NCBI RefSeq assembly: GCF_917563925.1
Contig: NZ_CAKJTJ010000005.1
Span: 1 to 64,000, forward strand
Direction of reading: 5' to 3'
Length of the DNA: 64,000 nucleotides
From: Sutcliffiella rhizosphaerae
GTDB lineage: Bacteria; Bacillota; Bacilli; Bacillales; Bacillaceae_I
The translations under genes and the position numbers were made by a program. The notes under the pieces are model-generated. The model made no database searches. It was not told the origin of the DNA and was given only the letters and a program-made list of their open reading frames with translations. Within the stretch, counting starts at the first letter, position 1, and each line of letters opens with the position of its first letter. Of this stretch, positions 32,943 to 42,162 are shown in pieces.

Positions 32943-34262
32943 ATGGCGATGAAAGCAAACGTGTTAGTGATTGGCGGTGGTGTAGGAGGCTTAACTCTAG
33001 CGCTCAAGTTGGCGAAATGTGGGATTGGAGTCACCGTTGTGGAACAAACCAAAGGAACTTCCCATATGTACAAAGGGGAACTAGTTCAACCCAAAACCTT
33101 ACAAATCTTTGAGCATCTTGGAGTATTACCAAGTGTTCAATTATCTGGTCATACAATAAACAAAATAGATTTGATAGAAGGTAATAAACAGGACACCCCT
33201 TCCAAATCAGCGATGAGCTATAACATCCTGCCTAAACCATATAACTACGCACTGATGATTCCTCATGAAACATTAAAAAAAATACTATTGGATGAAGCCT
33301 CAAAATTTCCTTCTTTTAAGTATATACAGCCTGGAAGGTTTACAGGCTTTGAACAAAATAAAGCAAAAGTAAAAATAAATAAAGAGGAAGTACTCCTGCA
33401 AGCAGATTATTATATTAGTGCAGAAGGGCGTAAATCCATTATAAGGGATTCACTAGGTATTCAGAAAAAGGAAAAGCAATACGATCACCATTTTCTTACA
33501 GTCACTTTTCCGAGACCGGCAAGTTTAAAAGATGGCAAAATCATTTCGACAGATGAGACTTTCCTTGGTCTTTTTCCATTACCTGAAAATCAAGTGAGAA
33601 GTGTCTATCTAATTCCTAAAGGGACTTATAAGGAAATGGTTGAAGAAGGAATAGATTCCTTTTATAAAAAATATTTGAAGCTCTATCCTGAGCTAGATGG
33701 GTATGTTCAATGTATAGAGTCGTGGAAGAAGATACAGCTTATGATCCCAGTACATTACCATATATCGGATTACGTTAAAGGAAATGTAGCATTACTAGGG
33801 GATGCTGCGCATAGTGTTCACCCGATGGCAGGTGAAGGGATGAATCTTGCTATTCAGGATGCTGATGTTTTAGGAGAGCTTTTGTGCTGGATGTATGATG
33901 AAGACAATCATACAGGAAGTTACCTATCTTATTATGAAGAGGTAAGAAAACCACGTGTTCAATATGTATTAAAATTAAGTCATCTTTCGGCATTGGCCTA
34001 TTCCAAACCATTAAAATCGTTTGTGAACTGGAGAAGAAAGGTTATAGATCAGCTTACACAGGATCCAGTTCTACATTGTAAGCATATGCTCAACATCTCC
34101 GGACTTGGGATATGGAAAGAATCATTAGTTGACAGAGTCATCCAATCTGGTGTTATCCCAAAGAGAATAAATAGGGAAATAGAGTTGACTGAAAATCAAC
34201 TTCTTTTCAAAGAAACAGATGATTACCCATGGAAAAAGGAGATGTATAGAGATGATAGGTGA
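32943..34262 (+). CDS. FAD-dependent monooxygenase (PHBH/UbiH type)
   Basis: The 439-residue protein has the N-terminal FAD fold VLVIGGGVGGLTLALKLAKC with EQ at the end of beta-2, and the C-terminal GDAAHSVHPMAGEGMNLAIQ motif that binds the FAD pyrophosphate. This is the aromatic hydroxylase/squalene-epoxidase class. The last ~60 residues are basic. It overlaps the downstream methyltransferase gene by 11 bp, so the two act in one pathway. Natural-product or quinone tailoring is likely. Start ATG 32943 or 32949; both fit AGGTGG. Confidence 0.85.
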   Translation: MAMKANVLVIGGGVGGLTLALKLAKCGIGVTVVEQTKGTSHMYKGELVQPKTLQIFEHLGVLPSVQLSGHTINKIDLIEGNKQDTPSKSAMSYNILPKPYNYALMIPHETLKKILLDEASKFPSFKYIQPGRFTGFEQNKAKVKINKEEVLLQADYYISAEGRKSIIRDSLGIQKKEKQYDHHFLTVTFPRPASLKDGKIISTDETFLGLFPLPENQVRSVYLIPKGTYKEMVEEGIDSFYKKYLKLYPELDGYVQCIESWKKIQLMIPVHYHISDYVKGNVALLGDAAHSVHPMAGEGMNLAIQDADVLGELLCWMYDEDNHTGSYLSYYEEVRKPRVQYVLKLSHLSALAYSKPLKSFVNWRRKVIDQLTQDPVLHCKHMLNISGLGIWKESLVDRVIQSGVIPKRINREIELTENQLLFKETDDYPWKKEMYRDDR

Positions 34263-35241
34263 ATACATTAGACTTTTTAAAGCAAGAGGATATATGAAAA
34301 GGAATCTACCTTTTCTTTATAGTTGGCATGCCTACGTTGGGTATGAATTAGATTTATATGAAGCATTTAAAAAGCCAAGAACTATCATTGAGGTAGCAAA
34401 CGATAAATCATTACAGGAGGATTTATTAAAAAGATGGGTAGAAGTAGGTGGAGTAATAGGGTATTTAAGGAAAAAGTCAAAAGAACGGTATCAAACAGTA
34501 AAGAAATTTATGGTACCAGCAAGCAAGTATAATCCTAGGTCAACCGGTGTTCTTTTGAAAGAAATGATGGAACTTCATATCCCTACGTTAATCAAGTATC
34601 CTAAAATAATGAAATCAGAGGAGAAAGAAGTATTCGATCAGCAAGAACATGGCATGGTGGTCGCACAGACTTCTTCTCTATTAGAACAGCTTGCTATACC
34701 TAGAGTGATGAAAGTAATGAAAAAAGCGAATCCTCAAACAGTAGTTGATGTAGGGTGCGGCAGTGGCGGTTATTTGTTGAGACTTTCTCGGAAGTTTCCG
34801 AAAATTAAAATGCTGGGGATTGAACTAAATAAAGATGTTGCAAAAGAAGCTGGGGAAAAATGTAGAGAGCAAAAACAAATTGATATCGTTTGTGAAGATG
34901 TACATGAATGGTCACCAAAAGAGAAAGTGGATTTTGTGATGCTAAACAATATCCTTCATTATATTTCCCCTCATGATAGGCTGAAGCTATTTAGGAAAGT
35001 CAGCAAATGGATACCGGAAAAGGGAGTATTGTCAGTTGTTTCTCCTATCCATAATTCTAAACATGGGGGTCAGTTTTCTAGCGTTTTTAACAGTTTTTTC
35101 ACAGCGTTCGAGAATCTCTATCCATTACCTTCAGAAAGTGATTTAATAGAGCTTGCCAATGCTGCAAACTTAAAAATACAGAAGATGCAGCCAGTGATTA
35201 GGGAAGGTGGATGGTATCAAGTTACCTTCACGAAAAAATAA
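34252..35241 (+). CDS. SAM-dependent class I methyltransferase
   Basis: The protein is 329 residues from ATG 34252 inside the end of the monooxygenase gene. The Rossmann motif I is VVDVGCGSGGYLLRLSRKFP (about residues 164-183), with the acidic end of beta-2 in LGIELNKD and motif post-I CEDVHEW. The N-terminal ~130 residues are helical and resemble the dimerisation region of O-methyltransferases. It likely methylates the product of the coupled monooxygenase. Confidence 0.85.
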   Translation: MIGEYIRLFKARGYMKRNLPFLYSWHAYVGYELDLYEAFKKPRTIIEVANDKSLQEDLLKRWVEVGGVIGYLRKKSKERYQTVKKFMVPASKYNPRSTGVLLKEMMELHIPTLIKYPKIMKSEEKEVFDQQEHGMVVAQTSSLLEQLAIPRVMKVMKKANPQTVVDVGCGSGGYLLRLSRKFPKIKMLGIELNKDVAKEAGEKCREQKQIDIVCEDVHEWSPKEKVDFVMLNNILHYISPHDRLKLFRKVSKWIPEKGVLSVVSPIHNSKHGGQFSSVFNSFFTAFENLYPLPSESDLIELANAANLKIQKMQPVIREGGWYQVTFTKK

Positions 35242-35244
35242 TAG

Positions 35245-35286
35245 AAGCTTAATTAGGAAATTTAACACCTGATTGAGCTTTTTTGG
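35245..35286 (+). terminator. Terminator of the monooxygenase-methyltransferase operon
   Basis: AAGCTTAATTAGG pairs with CCTGATTGAGCTT (13 bp with G-U pairs), followed by a run of T. Confidence 0.85.
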
Positions 35287-35464
35287 TTGCTCTATCCTTT
35301 ATTAGAATAGATTTCCTTAACTTTCTATTATAAGGAAAAGTCGTAATAGTACTTTAATATTCTCGTTAATCTCGTAATGAAATTGTTATTCTGCTGTTCT
35401 TTGAATCTAGTGAAAACATGATATTATGAGAGTCATTGAGTCAAATACATAGGAGGTATTTAGT

Positions 35465-36370
35465 ATGAAAAAAACCATGTTTTCCTTGGTGACAGCAGCT
35501 GCCCTTGCAGGCACGTTTAGTTTAGGTGCAAATGCCTCTGCTGCAGAAGTAACAGTAAAGAAAGGCGACACGCTTTGGGACATTGCCAAAGCAAACAATA
35601 TAACAGTAAATGAAATAAAAGAATGGAATGGACTATCGAGTGACGTAATTCATCCTCAAGATAATCTAAAAGTCGCACTTTCTGAACACTACAAAATAGT
35701 TAAGGGAGATACGTTATGGGGAATTTCCCAAAACTATGAAGATGTTACTTATCAAAAGCTAGCAGAGTGGAATGGAATTCCGAACCCAGATTTAATATAC
35801 GCTGATGATGAAATTATTATTTACACAGCAGGAAATCCAAGTGCGGTTGATGCACCTGTAAGAGAAGAAGTGCCTGTAGACGAAACGCCAGTTGAGGAAC
35901 CAGTAGAAGAGGTACCAGCTGAAGAAGCTCCAGTTCAAGCGCCTACAGAAGAGGAACCAGCAGAGGAAGCCCCAGCTGAAGCGCCTGCAGAAGAAACACC
36001 AACTGAAGCACCAGTAGAAGAAGTACCAGCAGAAGAAGCTCCTGCAGAGGAAGAAGAAGCGGCTGCTGATCCTGAAGTTGCACAAGAGCTTACGATGACT
36101 GCTACTGCATACACTGCGACATGTGAAGGTTGCTCAGGTATTACCGCTACTGGTATTAACTTACTTGAAAACCCTGACATGAAAGTAATCTCTGTTGATC
36201 CTAACGTAATTCCACTCGGATCTATAGTATGGGTTGAAGGTTACGGTGAAGCTATAGCTGGAGATACAGGTGGAGCGATTGTGGGAAATAAAATTGATAT
36301 ATTTATTCCTAATCACCAAGATGCTGTAAACTACGGTGTACAAGAAGTACTTGTGAAAGTTTATAAGTAA
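35465..36370 (+). CDS. LysM plus 3D-domain cell wall protein, YocH-like
   Basis: The 301-residue secreted protein has a signal peptide cleaved after ANASA (residues 1-26). Two LysM units start VKKGDTLWDIAKAN and IVKGDTLWGISQNY. An acidic Pro/Glu/Ala linker of about 80 residues (PVEEVPAEEAP repeats) follows, then the 3D domain MTATAYTATCEGCSGITATG with DTGGAI and the Asp trio. Domain order and size match YocH of B. subtilis, a muralytic enzyme in the WalRK regulon. AGGAGG lies 7 bases before ATG 35465. Confidence 0.88.
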   Translation: MKKTMFSLVTAAALAGTFSLGANASAAEVTVKKGDTLWDIAKANNITVNEIKEWNGLSSDVIHPQDNLKVALSEHYKIVKGDTLWGISQNYEDVTYQKLAEWNGIPNPDLIYADDEIIIYTAGNPSAVDAPVREEVPVDETPVEEPVEEVPAEEAPVQAPTEEEPAEEAPAEAPAEETPTEAPVEEVPAEEAPAEEEEAAADPEVAQELTMTATAYTATCEGCSGITATGINLLENPDMKVISVDPNVIPLGSIVWVEGYGEAIAGDTGGAIVGNKIDIFIPNHQDAVNYGVQEVLVKVYK

Positions 36371-36378
36371 GATTAATT

Positions 36379-36415
36379 TATGGGACTGCTCTTTGAAGGG
36401 CAGTCTCTTTTGTTT
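36379..36415 (+). terminator. Terminator of the LysM-3D gene
   Basis: GGGACTGCTC pairs with GGGCAGTCTC around a short loop, then a T-rich tail. Confidence 0.75.
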
Positions 36416-36636
36416 TGGAGGGAAAGCTGAAAGTTAAGCAAAATTGTCATGAACTTTGGGCTTGACAAGAAATAGCCCTGCTTTTGGTTCAACATACGTG
36501 TTCAAGTAATGGACTTTAAAGCAAAATAACAAAAGGGATAAATTCCTCCATTACAATAGTATCAAGTGAAGACACAGTCGCGCATGTTCTTAAACCAGCG
36601 ATAATCTAGCAAATAAAGGGCTTTTTTAAAAAAATG
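36416..36636. other. Intergenic stretch with no gene
   Basis: No reading frame, RNA or repeat that I can support lies here. Confidence 0.5.
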
Positions 36637-36680
36637 TTGCAATTTTTTGATTAATCGTACTAAAATAATAGTACGTACTA
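36637..36680 (+). promoter_or_regulatory. Promoter with palindromic operator for the ArsR-MFS pair
   Basis: TTGCAA (36637-36642) and TAAAAT (36661-36666) form a sigma-A-like promoter. Overlapping the -10 are half-sites CGTACT/AGTACG (36657-36662 and 36670-36675), and TAGTACGTACTA (36669-36680) is a perfect 12-bp palindrome. This is the expected place for autoregulation by the adjacent winged-helix protein. Confidence 0.6.
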
Positions 36681-36730
36681 AAAAAACAGAACGTTAAAAT
36701 AATATGTATTTTAAAAAGGAGTACAATCAT

Positions 36731-37255
36731 ATGAAAAATAAACAAACAAGAATAAGTAATGAGCAACTAAAGTTACTTAGTAATGCTCATCGAGTTCAAA
36801 TAATAACCCTATTAAGCAATGAAGAATTAACGGCTAAACAGCTTGCCGAAAAACTAGGGCAGTCCCCTGGGAGTATTCATTATCATGTGAAAAAGCTCTA
36901 TGATGGGGGATTAATTGAACTTGTCAGAACGAATACAATAAATGGAATTGTAGAAAAGTATTATCGTTCCATTTCTAATGGCTCTTGGTTTAACGCTGAT
37001 GATTTGAACGCAAGTGATCCTTTACTAGAAAATGACGGGAATTCTGATGATGTTACGAAATTGTTTTTGCGCTTAGTCCTCTCATCAGAAGAAAAAGAGG
37101 AATTTTTAGTAGAAATGAAAAACCTACTTGAGAGTTGGATTAATCGTCCGACACGTATTACTGACAAGAAAAAAGAATTTGCTGTTGGAGTAAAAATGGT
37201 GTCTGCCGAATCTAGAGAGGGGGAATCTTTAAATGAAGGAAGTACCAATATTTAA
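36731..37255 (+). CDS. ArsR-type winged-helix transcriptional regulator
   Basis: The protein is 174 residues from ATG 36731 (AAGGAG upstream). The HTH domain is SNEQLKLLSNAHRVQIITLL ... LTAKQLAEKLGQSPGSIHYH VKKLYDGG. The C-terminal ~90 residues are a free-standing acidic helical region. The gene ends inside the start of the MFS transporter gene (23-bp overlap). It probably represses its own transporter through the palindrome upstream. The inducer is unknown. Confidence 0.82.
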   Translation: MKNKQTRISNEQLKLLSNAHRVQIITLLSNEELTAKQLAEKLGQSPGSIHYHVKKLYDGGLIELVRTNTINGIVEKYYRSISNGSWFNADDLNASDPLLENDGNSDDVTKLFLRLVLSSEEKEEFLVEMKNLLESWINRPTRITDKKKEFAVGVKMVSAESREGESLNEGSTNI

Positions 37256-38498
37256 AAATAGGAATTTTCTAATGCTTCTTTTCGGCAGGATTTTTACGAA
37301 CATCGGAGATAGTTTTTACACAGTTGCAGCAATGTGGCTTGTTTACGAGTTAGGGGGATCGACCTTTTATACTGGGCTTGCGGGTTTTTTATCTATTTTG
37401 CCTAGAATTATTCAATTTTTATCTGGTCCAATGATTGACCGAATTCCATTGAGGAAATTACTTGTTTTTACCCAGGTTGCTCAAGGAGTTTTAGTTACAT
37501 TAATACCAATTATGGCATATTTCAACATCTTAACGATAACAGTCGTATTAATAGTTGCTCCACTTTTAACAACGTTCAATGTCTTCGTGTATCCTGCACA
37601 ACTTGCAGCACTTCCTAGAATAATTCCAAAAAATCAACTGATGAAAGGGAATTCCTTGTTCTCTTTGTCTTATCAAGGTGTAGATATTGCATTTAATGCA
37701 TTGGCCGGTATTCTAATTTCTTTGATTGGAGTTTATACCTTATACATTATTGATGCGTTTACATTTGCTTTTGCAGCTATCTTCTTTATGCAACTTTCCA
37801 TGGGAGTAGAGAATCGTATAAAACCTTCTGAAAAACAAAAATTCATTGTTAGCTTTAAAAGCTACTGGGAAGAATTGAAAGAAGGATCAGCTATACTTTT
37901 CAATACATTTTTTTCTAGACTTTTAGCTGGGGCAATTATTATTAACCTGGTGGGAGGAGCAACTTTTGTCGTACTACCTGCATTCGCAAGTGAGCAAGGG
38001 GGGGCACACTGGTATGGTTTTTTATTAGCAGCTCAAGCAATAGGTGTTTTTGTCGGAGTTTCTATTGCACCCTATTTAAATATGGAGAAATACAGATTAG
38101 GTATGATTTATATAGTTGCCTTTTTTATTAGTGGGATTCTTTGGACTACATCCATTTTTATGCCATCCATGTTAGCAACCGTAATCATATATGGACTTGC
38201 ATGGGTACCGGGTGGAGTCGTAAATATATTGATCTTCACAGTTATTCAACGATTAATTCCGAAAAATATGTTAGGAAGGGTATTTTCTGCAGTAACGAGT
38301 ATAAGTGGTTTAGCCATGCCTTTAGGAAGTTTAGGAGGCGGAATTTTAGGAACATATTTTGGTAGTAGTACAGTCATTTTATTAAGTGGGTTATCAGTGA
38401 CAATTGTTTCTATTATATGGCTTATTGATCCTATAGTGCGAAGTATTCCTTCTACAGCTTCAATGGATGAAAACACATTTACAGTTGTGGCAAAATAA
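37233..38498 (+). CDS. MFS efflux-type transporter
   Basis: The 421-residue protein has 12 predicted membrane helices and no large extra domain. The N-terminal GRIFTNIGDSFYTVAAMWLV and the loop GPMIDRIPLRKLLV match the drug-efflux MFS class (MFS_3/enterobactin-exporter type). It is coupled to the ArsR-like regulator, so a small-molecule efflux role is inferred. GAGGGGGA lies 7 bases before ATG 37233. Confidence 0.85.
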   Translation: MKEVPIFKNRNFLMLLFGRIFTNIGDSFYTVAAMWLVYELGGSTFYTGLAGFLSILPRIIQFLSGPMIDRIPLRKLLVFTQVAQGVLVTLIPIMAYFNILTITVVLIVAPLLTTFNVFVYPAQLAALPRIIPKNQLMKGNSLFSLSYQGVDIAFNALAGILISLIGVYTLYIIDAFTFAFAAIFFMQLSMGVENRIKPSEKQKFIVSFKSYWEELKEGSAILFNTFFSRLLAGAIIINLVGGATFVVLPAFASEQGGAHWYGFLLAAQAIGVFVGVSIAPYLNMEKYRLGMIYIVAFFISGILWTTSIFMPSMLATVIIYGLAWVPGGVVNILIFTVIQRLIPKNMLGRVFSAVTSISGLAMPLGSLGGGILGTYFGSSTVILLSGLSVTIVSIIWLIDPIVRSIPSTASMDENTFTVVAK

Positions 38499-38576
38499 TA
38501 CCCCTTTCTATTACCTTCAAAATCAATTAAAATATGAGAATGTTTCAATATATTTTTGGTGAATGGGGGAGTTCAT

Positions 38577-39383
38577 ATGATAAGAAGACTTAACAAAGAT
38601 GATCATGACAAGTGCTTCGCTTTTCTTAGATTACAAGCTGCTGAGAATCTTTTCATTATTGGGGATATTGAGGCATACGGATATGATCAAGACTTTCAAA
38701 AAATATGGGGAGAGTTTGATGAAAATGAGGAGCTAATGGCAGTATTACTTAAGTATGAGGAGAACTATATACCTTTTGCAGTTGGGGATTTTAATGCTGA
38801 AGGTTTCGCAACCATTATGAAAAGTGATCAAAATTTTAAAATGATGTCTGGATTAAAAGCGGTTACTGAAAAAATAGAACCATTTGTAACAGAACGTTTA
38901 AAAAGAAAAAGAGAGACATATTACGCAAAATGTACAAGTTTAAATGATGAACTTGCTGAAACTATTGAATCCACTGAAGTTAGGCAAGCCACACCTGACG
39001 ATGCAGAGACGTTAGTAGCTCTTTTACAATCGATACCAGAATTCAGTGATTCAACTATCACTGTAGATAGAAAGCGGCGAGGATTGGAAGATGGGGTTTC
39101 CCGTACTTTTTTCATTAAAGATAAGGATAAAATGGTTTCCACAGCATCTACAACAGCGGAAAATTCATTTTCGGCTATGGTAGTCGGTGTGGCAACACTT
39201 GAGGGATATAAGAAAAAAGGTTATGCAACGCAATGTGTGGTTTCATTGTGTAGACAGCTATTAAATGAAGGTAAAGACCTTTGCTTGTTTTACGATAACC
39301 CAAACGCTGGTGCAATTTACAAAAGGATTGGCTTTGAGGATATTGGATTTTGGATGATGTACACCTTTGAGGATGCAGTATAA
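38577..39383 (+). CDS. GNAT-family acetyltransferase
   Basis: The protein is 268 residues from ATG 38577 (GGGGGAG upstream). The C-terminal GNAT domain has VVGVATLEGYKKKGYATQCV (about residues 203-222) and FYDNPNAGAIYKRIGFEDIG. The N-terminal half resembles a second degenerate GNAT fold. Substrate unknown. Confidence 0.8.
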   Translation: MIRRLNKDDHDKCFAFLRLQAAENLFIIGDIEAYGYDQDFQKIWGEFDENEELMAVLLKYEENYIPFAVGDFNAEGFATIMKSDQNFKMMSGLKAVTEKIEPFVTERLKRKRETYYAKCTSLNDELAETIESTEVRQATPDDAETLVALLQSIPEFSDSTITVDRKRRGLEDGVSRTFFIKDKDKMVSTASTTAENSFSAMVVGVATLEGYKKKGYATQCVVSLCRQLLNEGKDLCLFYDNPNAGAIYKRIGFEDIGFWMMYTFEDAV

Positions 39384-39470
39384 TAGCTTTTATGCTTACT
39401 TGTAATGTTTATTCAAATGGAAATGTGGAATAAAGGAGTAGATAACCTCAACAAAAGCTGGTGAGCCGAA

Positions 39471-40178
39471 ATGAAAATAAGAGAAGTCTTCCATGCTTAT
39501 AAATCAATCTTGGTCCCATGCTTATTCATATTCCTTGGAATTACATTGATGTTTGCAGCGTCCTCATTGTTTCTAGAATTAGCGGAGGGAATTTTGGAAA
39601 AGGATACGTTTGCATTGGATGAAGCGATTCTTTCTTTTTTTCAATTAGTTGAACAACCCTTTTTGACAACATTATTCTCCTTTATCACAGAACTTGGCTC
39701 CATTTGGTTTATTACTCTCATAACTATCTTTTTGTCATTATATTATTGGAAAAAGGAACAAGATGTTATAGTTGCTATTTTTGTAATAATAGCATCGGCA
39801 GGTGGAGGTATATTAATTCTTCTCTTGAAGTATATTTTTCAACGAGAAAGACCATCACATGCACCTGAATATGATGGTAGTGGTTTCAGTTTTCCGAGTG
39901 GCCATGCATTAGGAAGTTTCATTATATACGGATTTATCATTTATTTATTATTCAAAGAGAAAAGATATATGAAAACTCGAATACTATTAATGGCTTCTTT
40001 GCTTTTGTTAATCATCTGTATTGGTCTGAGTAGAGTTTATCTTCATGTTCATTATCCCACTGATATTATTGCAGGATATTCTATTGGATTAATTTGGTTG
40101 ATCTGTTGTATTTTTTCTATGAACCTGTCGAAAGTATATAGTAGGAAGGTCACCCGCGTGAACAGTTTAAAAAAGTAG
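39471..40178 (+). CDS. PAP2-family phosphatase
   Basis: The 235-residue protein has six membrane segments. All three PAP2 motifs are present: KYIFQRERPSH, SFPSGHAL and SRVYLHVHYPTD. It is probably an undecaprenyl pyrophosphate or phosphatidate phosphatase acting on the outer membrane face. It is convergent with the lipoprotein gene at 40200, with a shared terminator. Confidence 0.9.
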   Translation: MKIREVFHAYKSILVPCLFIFLGITLMFAASSLFLELAEGILEKDTFALDEAILSFFQLVEQPFLTTLFSFITELGSIWFITLITIFLSLYYWKKEQDVIVAIFVIIASAGGGILILLLKYIFQRERPSHAPEYDGSGFSFPSGHALGSFIIYGFIIYLLFKEKRYMKTRILLMASLLLLIICIGLSRVYLHVHYPTDIIAGYSIGLIWLICCIFSMNLSKVYSRKVTRVNSLKK

Positions 40179-40206
40179 ACGGGCTAGTATGTGCCCGTCC
40201 TACTTC
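40174..40206. terminator. Bidirectional terminator between convergent genes
   Basis: GTAGACGGGC pairs with GCCCGTCCTAC around TAGTATGT. It overlaps the end of the PAP2 gene and lies at the end of the lipoprotein gene. Confidence 0.7.
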
Positions 40207-40799
40207 ATCGTATTTTCTACTTCTTTATGAAATTCCTCTCTTATTACATCTGAATCATTAGTATCATACTCATCTTGTAATAAAGGAAAAATCTTCTCAT
40301 AGATCATCGTTTGTCGATATAAGTCTCTGTCATATTCATGATTCAACTCTTTTATTGTCAAATTAAGTGCGTCTGCATAAGCTTTCTGTTGAGGGAACTC
40401 ATGTGGTTCTACTTCTTCTTCTATCCAAGTACCCAATTCTTTGTCCGAAATAGTAACACTGTATTTAGTAGTTGATATCTCTACAAGTGCTTCATAATAT
40501 TGTTTTGCATATTCCCCTTTTTCAATTGCTTCCTCTTCCGATAAATCACGTTTATTCATTAATTTTTCGTCCCCAATTGCACGAATCACCCATTTTTCTA
40601 GATCTTTATCTTCCAATTCCATTTTTTTTCCGCGTTCTACAACATCATCAAGAATGAATTTATATTCATTATATGAAAGTTCCATCCCGTCAAATAGCCC
40701 GTCTAAAGGTGCAGGCTCATTTATTATCTCTTCTTGCTGACATGCTGTTAACAATAGAAGAGAGCAGACGATAATAGAAGTAACCAAATGTTTTTTCAT
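40200..40799 (-). CDS. Lipoprotein with SurA-N-like helical region
   Basis: The 199-residue lipoprotein signal has lipobox LLTAC (Cys20). The rest is acidic and helical. The last ~80 residues (EFPQQKAYADALNLTIKELN HEYDRDLYRQTM) resemble the N-terminal helices of foldase/SurA-type proteins, but no PPIase domain follows. Role at the outer membrane surface unknown. AGGTGAAAT precedes the ATG. Confidence 0.65.
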   Translation of the reverse strand: MKKHLVTSIIVCSLLLLTACQQEEIINEPAPLDGLFDGMELSYNEYKFILDDVVERGKKMELEDKDLEKWVIRAIGDEKLMNKRDLSEEEAIEKGEYAKQYYEALVEISTTKYSVTISDKELGTWIEEEVEPHEFPQQKAYADALNLTIKELNHEYDRDLYRQTMIYEKIFPLLQDEYDTNDSDVIREEFHKEVENTMK

Positions 40800-40998
40800 T
40801 TTATTTCACCTATAACTTTTTCTTTTATCGTACCAGTAAATGAAAATGAGAGCAAAGCAAAGGTGTTTTCTTATTATTAATGGTGCTTAGGTGAATGGGA
40901 AACGAAAGGTAACATGCATTGTAATTTCTAATTTTCGGAATATGTGAGATTTAATAGATGTTTATTTGAATTAGTATTAAATTTAGGAGTTGAGAGAT

Positions 40999-41565
40999 TT
41001 GCTAAAGTTTGTTTCTACGTTTATGGTTATTACCGTTATCGGAGTCATAGGTTATCATTTTATTGATTATGTTGATGAAGGTTCTCTTTTTTCTTCAACC
41101 ACTTTAGCTTCTGTTCAAGAAATTGAACATCAGGAGTATGAAGAGGCTATCATTTATCAGGAAAACAAGGAAGATCAATCGTTAGAGATTTTGTCTAAAC
41201 AACACAAGTATTTAAATGATATAACTGGTTGGGGTGGAGCAGATACTATAGACCTTCGCAATTTAAAGACATCAGACGAATGGAAAGAATTAAAATCTGC
41301 TTTGGATTGGCTGAAATCAGAAGGCTTCGGACCTTCAAAAATTAGAAATGATATGGAAAATGCAAATGCGCTAATCCTTTTGATAGAAAGAGAGGATGAT
41401 CGAACTGCATTAAAATACTTGCATCGAATATTACATGATCTCGATGTGACTTTAAATGAAGTGACGGAGCAAGAAGGGGAAACAAATATCTGGGGTGTTA
41501 CACATGCACTTGGCAATAATCGTGAAATAAGAAGAGTGAATAATTATTTGAAGCAGAACTTTTAA
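40999..41565 (+). CDS. Membrane-anchored extracytoplasmic protein of unknown function
   Basis: The product of TTG 40999 (TAGGAG upstream) is 188 residues. One N-terminal membrane helix (LKFVSTFMVITVIGVIGYHF) is followed by a helical soluble domain containing ITGWGGADTIDLRNLKTSDE. No family is firmly recognised. Confidence 0.65.
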   Translation: MLKFVSTFMVITVIGVIGYHFIDYVDEGSLFSSTTLASVQEIEHQEYEEAIIYQENKEDQSLEILSKQHKYLNDITGWGGADTIDLRNLKTSDEWKELKSALDWLKSEGFGPSKIRNDMENANALILLIEREDDRTALKYLHRILHDLDVTLNEVTEQEGETNIWGVTHALGNNREIRRVNNYLKQNF

Positions 41566-41660
41566 TTGGGGTATTTGCTAACACAAATACTAGGATATAG
41601 CTTTCCCTAACGATACATGTAAAACAAAAAGCCTAACTAAAGTATTCTTACATAAAATAA

Positions 41661-41697
41661 ACAAAAAAAGCGGAAATCATCTCCGCTTTTTTTGTTT
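41661..41697 (+). terminator. Terminator downstream of the membrane-anchored protein
   Basis: AAAAAAGCGGA pairs with TCCGCTTTTTT around a short loop, bidirectional in shape. Confidence 0.85.
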
Positions 41698-41849
41698 ATC
41701 ATTTTATAGTAAGTCCCAGCACATAGCACAAGACATCGGCGCTTATTTATTTTGCGGAAAATTCAATTAATTTGGTGGTAGAAAAAAGGAAATATGCCTG
41801 TTCTTGTAGAAGAGTATACTCAATGAAAGGAGATAAGGAGGAATCCGTC

Positions 41850-42077
41850 GTGAGAATTACAGAATTTATGGGCAATAAAGTCTGCACCATGATGATGGAA
41901 TCAGAAGGATACAAAGTGATTATAGAGTTTATGTATTCTGAGATTCATCGAGAAATTCTTGATTACAGTTTCCGAATTAATGGCAATCCTACCTTGAATA
42001 CTCGTAATAAAGTAAACGATAAAGCAGAACAGAGAATGTATGAATTGTTTCAAAAACTAACACATAATGTGACTTAG
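41850..42077 (+). CDS. Small hypothetical protein
   Basis: The start is GTG 41850 with AAGGAGGA nine bases upstream. The 75-residue product (MRITEFMGNKVCTMMMESEG ... HREILDYSFRINGNPTLNTR) is soluble. The longer open frame has no ribosome site. No family is recognised. Confidence 0.6.
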   Translation: MRITEFMGNKVCTMMMESEGYKVIIEFMYSEIHREILDYSFRINGNPTLNTRNKVNDKAEQRMYELFQKLTHNVT

Positions 42078-42162
42078 GTGACTCTTCAGGAGTCTTTTTT
42101 TTCGCTTTCTTACTTGGCTAGAACTCATTAATAAGAAATAATGGCTGCAGAGGAGGAACAAT

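Noticed and set aside
35340-35385. WalR box upstream of the YocH-like gene
   Set aside because: TCGTAAT occurs twice but the TGTWAH-N5-TGTWAH spacing of a WalR site is not met.
35792-36180. Minus-strand frames in the LysM-3D gene
   Set aside because: Composition reflects the complement of the Pro/Glu/Ala repeat linker.
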